From positions 124,001 through 188,000 of the forward strand of contig NZ_FNCH01000008.1 in the NCBI RefSeq assembly GCF_900100705.1: a DNA stretch of 64,000 bases, given 5' to 3'. The first letter of the stretch is position 1; every line of letters starts with the position of its first letter. The notes under the pieces are model-generated. The model was not told the DNA's origin and did not search any database. It was given only the letters and a program-made list of their open reading frames with translations. Both the position numbers and the translations under genes were made by a program. Of the stretch, positions 59,171 to 64,000 are shown piece after piece. Source of the DNA: Pedobacter terrae. GTDB lineage: Bacteria; Bacteroidota; Bacteroidia; Sphingobacteriales; Sphingobacteriaceae.

Positions 59171-60439
59171 ATGAAAAATTACATCAGCTTTGCTTTAACC
59201 AGTTTAATTACATTATCGGCCTGTGGCCAACCCAAGCCAAAGGAACAAGAGGTTTTGGGCAACAAAAGCCCCGAGAATAAAAAACTGATGATTAAAACCG
59301 CTAAGCTACCAACTGCGATTAAAACCGGTGCAGCGCAAACCGAAAAGTATCTGCCGCTATTAAAAGGTAAACGTGTGGGCATGGTGGTTAATCCTACATC
59401 AGTTATTGGTGAGCAAACATCGGTTGATAGCCTGTTGAAAAGAGGGGTAAAAATCCAGAAGATATTTGGTCCTGAGCACGGTTTTAGAGGAAATGCCAGC
59501 GCTGGCGTTACCGTTAAAGACGATGTTGATACGAAAACCGGCATAAAAGCCATCTCACTTTATGGCAAACACAGCACGCCAACAGCCGAAGATTTAGCCG
59601 ACATTGATATTATGGTATTCGATATTCAGGATGTGGGTGTCCGTTTTTATACTTATATCAATACGTTGCAGCACGTTATGGAAGCCTGTGCCGCCAATAA
59701 TAAAACGTTATTAATCTTAGACCGTCCAAATCCAAATGGTTATTTAATAGATGGGCCGATTTTAGATCCAAAATTTAAATCGGGCATTGGGGTACAGCCA
59801 ATACCCATCGCACATGGTTTAACGGTTGGCGAATATGCACAAATGTTAAATGGCGAAGGCTGGTTGAAAGATAAGGTGAAATGCAACATTACCATTATCA
59901 AAAATGCCAATTACGACCACAACATGGAGTATACTTTACCGGTTAAGCCCTCTCCCAACTTAAATACGCAGCAATCTATTTTACTTTACCCATCAACCTG
60001 TTTATTTGAGGGTACTTATTTAAACCATGGCCGTGGAACCATGTTTCCTTTTACCATTGTTGGAGCGCCTTACCTTAAAGGTAAATTCGACTTCAGTTTT
60101 ACGCCAAAAAGTATAAAAGGAATGTCTGAGACACCATTATTTCAGGATCAGGTTTGTTATGGCTTAGATCTAAGAACTTATGATACGGCTGAGCTACGCA
60201 AAAGCAAACAGATCAATTTATCGTGGTTAATTTCATTGTATCAGGCATCGCCAAAAAAAGAAGACTTTTTTAACACTAAACTGAGCAAAGAGATGGGCGT
60301 TATTGAAAGATTAGTTGGGGTTGCAGATTTCAGGCAGCAGGTAATTGACGGTAAAAGCGAAGCAGAAATAAGAGCCAGCTGGGAACCAGGCTTAAGTGCA
60401 TACAAAACGATGCGTGAGAAATACTTGCTTTATAATTAA
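59171..60439 (+). CDS. DUF1343 exported protein, NamZ-like exo-beta-N-acetylmuramidase
   Basis: 422 residues with a lipoprotein signal (LTSLITLSACGQ). The DUF1343 core is visible: GKRVGMVVNPTSVIGEQT, KKIFGPEHGFRG (written KIFGPEHGFRG), DIMVFDIQDVGVRFYTYI, ILDRPNPNG and TLPVKPSPNLNT. The acidic residues in PEHGFRG and FDIQDVG are intact. In Bacillus the family member NamZ removes terminal N-acetylmuramic acid from peptidoglycan fragments; the same role in wall recycling is likely here. It stands alone. Confidence 0.88.
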   Translation: MKNYISFALTSLITLSACGQPKPKEQEVLGNKSPENKKLMIKTAKLPTAIKTGAAQTEKYLPLLKGKRVGMVVNPTSVIGEQTSVDSLLKRGVKIQKIFGPEHGFRGNASAGVTVKDDVDTKTGIKAISLYGKHSTPTAEDLADIDIMVFDIQDVGVRFYTYINTLQHVMEACAANNKTLLILDRPNPNGYLIDGPILDPKFKSGIGVQPIPIAHGLTVGEYAQMLNGEGWLKDKVKCNITIIKNANYDHNMEYTLPVKPSPNLNTQQSILLYPSTCLFEGTYLNHGRGTMFPFTIVGAPYLKGKFDFSFTPKSIKGMSETPLFQDQVCYGLDLRTYDTAELRKSKQINLSWLISLYQASPKKEDFFNTKLSKEMGVIERLVGVADFRQQVIDGKSEAEIRASWEPGLSAYKTMREKYLLYN

Positions 60440-60577
60440 TGATTGAATGACTAAATGAAAGAATGACTAAATGAGAGAAGATATTTAAACTTAATGTATT
60501 CTGATTTGTTATGAACTAAGCGAATAAAGATTTTCTTTATTTAATCATTCAAAATTTATTCATTCAACCATTATAAC

Positions 60578-60784
60578 ATGAGCGGTCCAAAAGTTAAAAG
60601 CGATAAACCTGGAAGTAATTACGAGAAAGAGGTACCAAAGGGCAGAGAACCTGTTGACCACAAAACAGTGAGAAAAGAAAACGACAGTACGCCCAATAAG
60701 CCCGTCCGGACAAATAATCCGGCTAAACAGCGTGAAAACGAAGAGCAACCTGTGCACCCCATCAAGAAAGCACCTAAAGCGTAA
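60578..60784 (+). CDS. Small hydrophilic protein, unknown
   Basis: 68 residues, rich in Lys, Glu, Pro and Asn, and without cysteine, so probably disordered (EVPKGREPVDHKTVRKEND). Small proteins of this kind are common in Sphingobacteriaceae. It starts 138 bp after the muramidase and its stop is 1 bp from the histidine kinase end on the opposite strand. Confidence 0.6.
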   Translation: MSGPKVKSDKPGSNYEKEVPKGREPVDHKTVRKENDSTPNKPVRTNNPAKQRENEEQPVHPIKKAPKA

Positions 60785-60785
60785 A

Positions 60786-62672
60786 TTATAGTTCAGATTG
60801 TACCTGGTTGGATGATCTGAACGATTTTATTTTTAGTGCAAAGAAAAAAGTTGCTCCCTGTCCAAGCGTACTGTTTACCCAAATCCTGCCGCCCTCACTT
60901 TTTATGATTTCGGCAGAGATGTAAAGACCTAAACCCAAACCCGGGTAGGTATGTTGCAAATTACCATCTACACGGTAAAACTGATCGAAAACCAGGTGTT
61001 GCATATCCTCCGAAATACCAATCCCGTAATCTTTAATGCTTAATATTACTTCATCACTTTGGCTAAAAGTGGCAACATCAATCTGAGCAGCTTCAGTAGA
61101 ATATTTAATTGCGTTAGATAAAAAATTGGTAATCACCTGCCCGATGCGTTCTTTATCGGCAAAAACGATTGCATTACTGTTTAAATTACAAATTATCTTA
61201 TGTTTGGAACTGATGTACTGCATTTCATCAACAATATCGTCAACCGCAGCATCAAAATCAAATTCGACTGGATTGAAAGTCATTTTGCCCGACTGAATCT
61301 TAGTTACATCAAGCAAATCGCCAATCAGGCCTGTTAACCGATTCAACTGTAGGTCCATTTTACGTACCATAGTCGCCTTTTTTTCATCACCTTCATTGCT
61401 GATCATGCGCTCGAGCACCTGGGCATAGGCTTTAATACTGGTTACAGGTGTTTTCAGTTCGTGACTGGCAATTCCTAAAAACTCATCTTTTTGTTGTTGT
61501 AGCCGCACTAGCTTGGTCACATCCATCGCCGCATGGATAATGGCATACACTTTTCCACTCGAATCTTTTATTGGTTTATATGTAAAGGTAAACCAACGTT
61601 TTTCTTGCTTACCGCTAATATTTACCTGAAATTCTTCCTGATCAGCATGGTAAGTTGTTCCAGTTAGGTATACCTCCTTTAAAATATCAATAGACGGCTG
61701 CACGTTTAATTCAGGTATGGCTTCAGCAACAGTTTTACCAATTACGCTTTTATCCTTGCCCCAAAACCGGAGCATTTCATCGTTAGCCAGACTGATGACA
61801 ATGTTTTCTGTTTCGTAGTAGGCCGTGGCCATCGGTATATCGTACATAAAATTGCGAAAACGCTCTTCGCTCCTGGCAGCCTCCATTTTTGATACCACCT
61901 GTAAGGTAATTTCGCTAGCCACTACCATAATGCCGGTAACCTCGCCATCCTGACCAAAAATAGGATCGTAAACAAAGTTGAAATAAAAATCACCTTCAAC
62001 CCCATTATGCTCTAACCGGGCCATGGTTTCGTAACCATAATGGGCAACTCCGCTATCATAAACCTTTAACAAGATTTCTGGAAAAGGCTGGTCAGCAATT
62101 TCAGGCAATCCATCTAAAAGCTTTAAACCGATTACGGCTTTACTTTTCCTCCATATTTTCAACAATTCGTCATTGGCATCTTCTATAATATGATCTCTAC
62201 CTCTTAAAATGCCAATGGCCACAGGCGCATCATAAATCATTTGCCTAAATAGCGCTTCACTATGTTCTACTTTAAATTTCGCATTTACCAGTTCGGTTAC
62301 ATCGGTAGCATTGTTTAAAATACCCCACACACTGCCATCCTGATCAAGCAGCGGTTTATAAGTAAAATCGAAATAGAAAGTTTGGAGTACATGATCATTT
62401 AATAGTACCACCTTATCTTCTTTGGCTTCATAAGGCATAGCAGTACTTCGTACCTGCTCAAGAATACTAAGAAAGGGTTGATCTTTTAACTCAGGCAACG
62501 CGAGGGCCAGTTCTTTACCAATTACCGATGCATCTCTGCCCCAGGCTTTAAGTATAGCTTTGTTAGCCACCTCAATAACCATATTTTCTCCAGTATAGAG
62601 GGCGATTGGCATTGGAGATTCTTCTATAAGTGTACTAAAGATATTGGCCTTATCGCCGGGATTAATTTGCAT
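60786..62672 (-). CDS. PAS-domain sensor histidine kinase
   Basis: 628 residues, no membrane segment, so a cytoplasmic sensor. Three PAS/PAC modules follow each other (about residues 10-130, 135-255 and 260-385), with similar openings: PMPIALYTGENMVIEVANKA, DAPVAIGILRGRDHIIEDAN and DIPMATAYYETENIVISLAN. HisKA is HELKTPVTSIKAYAQVLE with the phospho-histidine. HATPase_c: KERIGQVITNFLSNAIKYS (N box), IKDYGIGISEDM (G1) and YPGLGLGLYISAEII (G2). No receiver domain is attached and no response-regulator gene is adjacent, so the partner is unknown. Confidence 0.93.
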   Translation of the reverse strand: MQINPGDKANIFSTLIEESPMPIALYTGENMVIEVANKAILKAWGRDASVIGKELALALPELKDQPFLSILEQVRSTAMPYEAKEDKVVLLNDHVLQTFYFDFTYKPLLDQDGSVWGILNNATDVTELVNAKFKVEHSEALFRQMIYDAPVAIGILRGRDHIIEDANDELLKIWRKSKAVIGLKLLDGLPEIADQPFPEILLKVYDSGVAHYGYETMARLEHNGVEGDFYFNFVYDPIFGQDGEVTGIMVVASEITLQVVSKMEAARSEERFRNFMYDIPMATAYYETENIVISLANDEMLRFWGKDKSVIGKTVAEAIPELNVQPSIDILKEVYLTGTTYHADQEEFQVNISGKQEKRWFTFTYKPIKDSSGKVYAIIHAAMDVTKLVRLQQQKDEFLGIASHELKTPVTSIKAYAQVLERMISNEGDEKKATMVRKMDLQLNRLTGLIGDLLDVTKIQSGKMTFNPVEFDFDAAVDDIVDEMQYISSKHKIICNLNSNAIVFADKERIGQVITNFLSNAIKYSTEAAQIDVATFSQSDEVILSIKDYGIGISEDMQHLVFDQFYRVDGNLQHTYPGLGLGLYISAEIIKSEGGRIWVNSTLGQGATFFFALKIKSFRSSNQVQSEL

Positions 62673-62703
62673 AATAGGATAAACAACAGATATAATTGTT
62701 TTT

Positions 62704-63747
62704 TTACTTACTACCTGATTTTAAAAAGGATAGTAATACCTTTTCATTGTGTTCCAAACTCACTTTACCTTTAAGCGAATGATTATTCAACTTCTTCAGG
62801 TATTTTTCAAGCTGATTGTTTTCGTAAGCCGTAAGCAAAAGCGGGTAAACGTAAGAACTTTTACATACTGCCCGGGTGTTACCTAATTTTTGAGCTACAC
62901 AATCTAAAACGGCAACAATTTGTTTTTTACTGTTTAAACCTGCATTTTCATTCACCTGGCATTGGGCAAACTGCCGAAGCGCTTCGAGGGTACCACCCCA
63001 GGTCCGGAAGTCTTTTGCCGTAAAATCATCACCGGTAATTTCTTTGATATAGGCATTAATTTTACCAGAATCAATACTTTTATGTTCGCCATTGGGGGTA
63101 TAAAACTGAAAAAGCTCCTGACCTGGAATATCACGGCATTTTTTAACCAATTTAGCCAGCGAACGATCATTAAGCTCTAATTTTTGCTGCACGCCCTTTT
63201 TGCCCACAAAATCCATGGTAATTTTACTCCCATTTATTTTAACATGTTTATCGCGCAGGGTGGTCAGGCCAAAAGATCCATATAGCTGTTTGTAGCTTTC
63301 ATTTCCAACCCTGATCAATGTTTTTTGCAGTACATCTACCGAAATAGCCAATACCTTACGTTCGTCAAAATCTTTCCGGCGAAGGTCTTTCTGTAAGTTT
63401 TTCCGGGCTTTGGGCAGGGCCTTACCAAATTCGAGCAGACGGAAATATTTATCCTCAGCACGTCGGCTGGTCCATTTTGCATGGTACTTGTACTGTTTAC
63501 GCCCCGCCGCATCAATCCCTGTAACCTGCAAATAAGCATTGGGTTTATTGGCAATCCATACGTTTTGCCATGCAGGCGGGATAACCAAGGCTTTAATCCG
63601 GTCCAGATGTTTATCTTCCGTAATTTTATTATCGTCTTTATCAACATAATAAAATTTTCCAGGTTTTCCTTTACGGTAAATACCAGGCATGGTATCAGTT
63701 ACGTACACCAATCCACTTGCTTTAACAACATCTTTGCCTTGTACCAT
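62704..63747 (-). CDS. DNA topoisomerase IB (poxvirus type)
   Basis: 347 residues. Bacterial type IB topoisomerase: GKPGKFYYVDKDDNKITEDKHLDRIKALVIPPAW-like start, the SIDVLQKTLIRVGNESY arginine motif, LNDRSLAKLVKKCRDIPGQELF, KDFRTWGGTLEA (second catalytic arginine), and the tyrosine nucleophile Tyr299 in KSSYVYPLLL. It relaxes supercoils by a 3'-phosphotyrosyl link. It precedes the histidine kinase by 31 bp on the same strand and may be cotranscribed with it. Confidence 0.93.
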   Translation of the reverse strand: MVQGKDVVKASGLVYVTDTMPGIYRKGKPGKFYYVDKDDNKITEDKHLDRIKALVIPPAWQNVWIANKPNAYLQVTGIDAAGRKQYKYHAKWTSRRAEDKYFRLLEFGKALPKARKNLQKDLRRKDFDERKVLAISVDVLQKTLIRVGNESYKQLYGSFGLTTLRDKHVKINGSKITMDFVGKKGVQQKLELNDRSLAKLVKKCRDIPGQELFQFYTPNGEHKSIDSGKINAYIKEITGDDFTAKDFRTWGGTLEALRQFAQCQVNENAGLNSKKQIVAVLDCVAQKLGNTRAVCKSSYVYPLLLTAYENNQLEKYLKKLNNHSLKGKVSLEHNEKVLLSFLKSGSK

Positions 63748-63836
63748 TTTTTGCCTATAAGTATGGGTTTATTTTTAGTTATTTTGCAAAACTTAAACGT
63801 GGATAGCCACGTTATTTAAAAACACAACACTTTCAT

Positions 63837-64000
63837 ATGAAAATAGTTTTCATGGGTACGCCCGATTTTGCAGTAGCCTCTTTAGATGCCTTGGTACAAG
63901 CCAATTTCGATGTAATTGCAGTAGTTACCGCGCCAGATAAGCCTGCCGGACGTGGACAAAAACTGAATGAAAGTGCAGTAAAAAAATATGCCGTGGAAAA
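63837..64000 (+). CDS. fmt: Methionyl-tRNA formyltransferase, N-terminal part (3' truncated by window edge)
   Basis: Open from ATG at 63837 to the window end (54 codons). The translation begins [19 protein letters not shown] and contains [14 protein letters not shown], the formyl-THF-binding opening of Fmt. It adds a formyl group to initiator Met-tRNA. Divergent from the topoisomerase gene. Confidence 0.95.
   Translation, partial: MKIVFMGTPDFAVASLDALVQANFDVIAVVTAPDKPAGRGQKLNESAVKKYAVE

Overview
The window looks like a chromosome segment from a Bacteroidota member close to Pedobacter (Sphingobacteriaceae). This rests on a type IX secretion plug protein, a two-gene 3-keto-glycoside style locus, Bacteroidota promoters (TTTG, about 19 bp, TAnnTTTG), A-rich start regions with weak Shine-Dalgarno sites, and the protein families present. 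The assignment is inferred; no rRNA or tRNA gene is present to anchor it.

Layout. 1-12.7 kb: end of an ABC-F gene, a T9SS plug gene, a four-gene sugar/flavin cluster (SUMF1-like, Gfo/Idh/MocA, ApbE, TIM-barrel isomerase), a cytoplasmic alpha-amylase, an acyl-CoA thioesterase, a cation/proton antiporter and an EVE-domain protein. 12.9-25.5 kb: an AT-rich accessory island. It holds a three-gene putative defence operon (ABC-type ATPase, DUF4435 TOPRIM protein, DUF262 protein), two arrays of a 21-bp repeat, a tandemly duplicated REP-associated tyrosine transposase with its REP palindromes, an orphan gene under an intricately folded leader, a toxin-antitoxin-like pair with a palindromic operator, and two orphan genes. 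26-34 kb: AraC regulator and divergent methyltransferase, a repeat-rich gap, a beta-propeller/azurin fusion with its partner, holA and an HsdR-N nuclease-like protein. 34-38.5 kb: Gfo/Idh/MocA, double DUF1080 and Gfo/Idh/MocA, all with export signals. 38.7-47.5 kb: valS, two tandem Uma2 genes, a Zn/Cd P-type ATPase and an M13 metallopeptidase. 48-64 kb: mostly housekeeping genes (mnmD, mazG, truA, a LolC/E-type permease, NamZ-like muramidase, PAS histidine kinase, topoisomerase IB, start of fmt), plus an AAA_14/DUF4143 ATPase placed directly behind a perfect 30-bp-arm palindrome.

How genes work together. The two sugar loci (3.4-7.7 and 34.3-38.5 kb) contain the families used for oxidising glycosides to 3-keto sugars, cleaving them and isomerising the products. 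The island operon resembles PARIS (AriA ATPase plus AriB DUF4435) with an added DUF262 protein, and is the best candidate here for an undescribed defence variant.

Intergenic space is unusually rich in short interspersed repeats with inverted ends (at least seven families). Several gaps are made almost entirely of them. No CRISPR array, rRNA or tRNA was seen.
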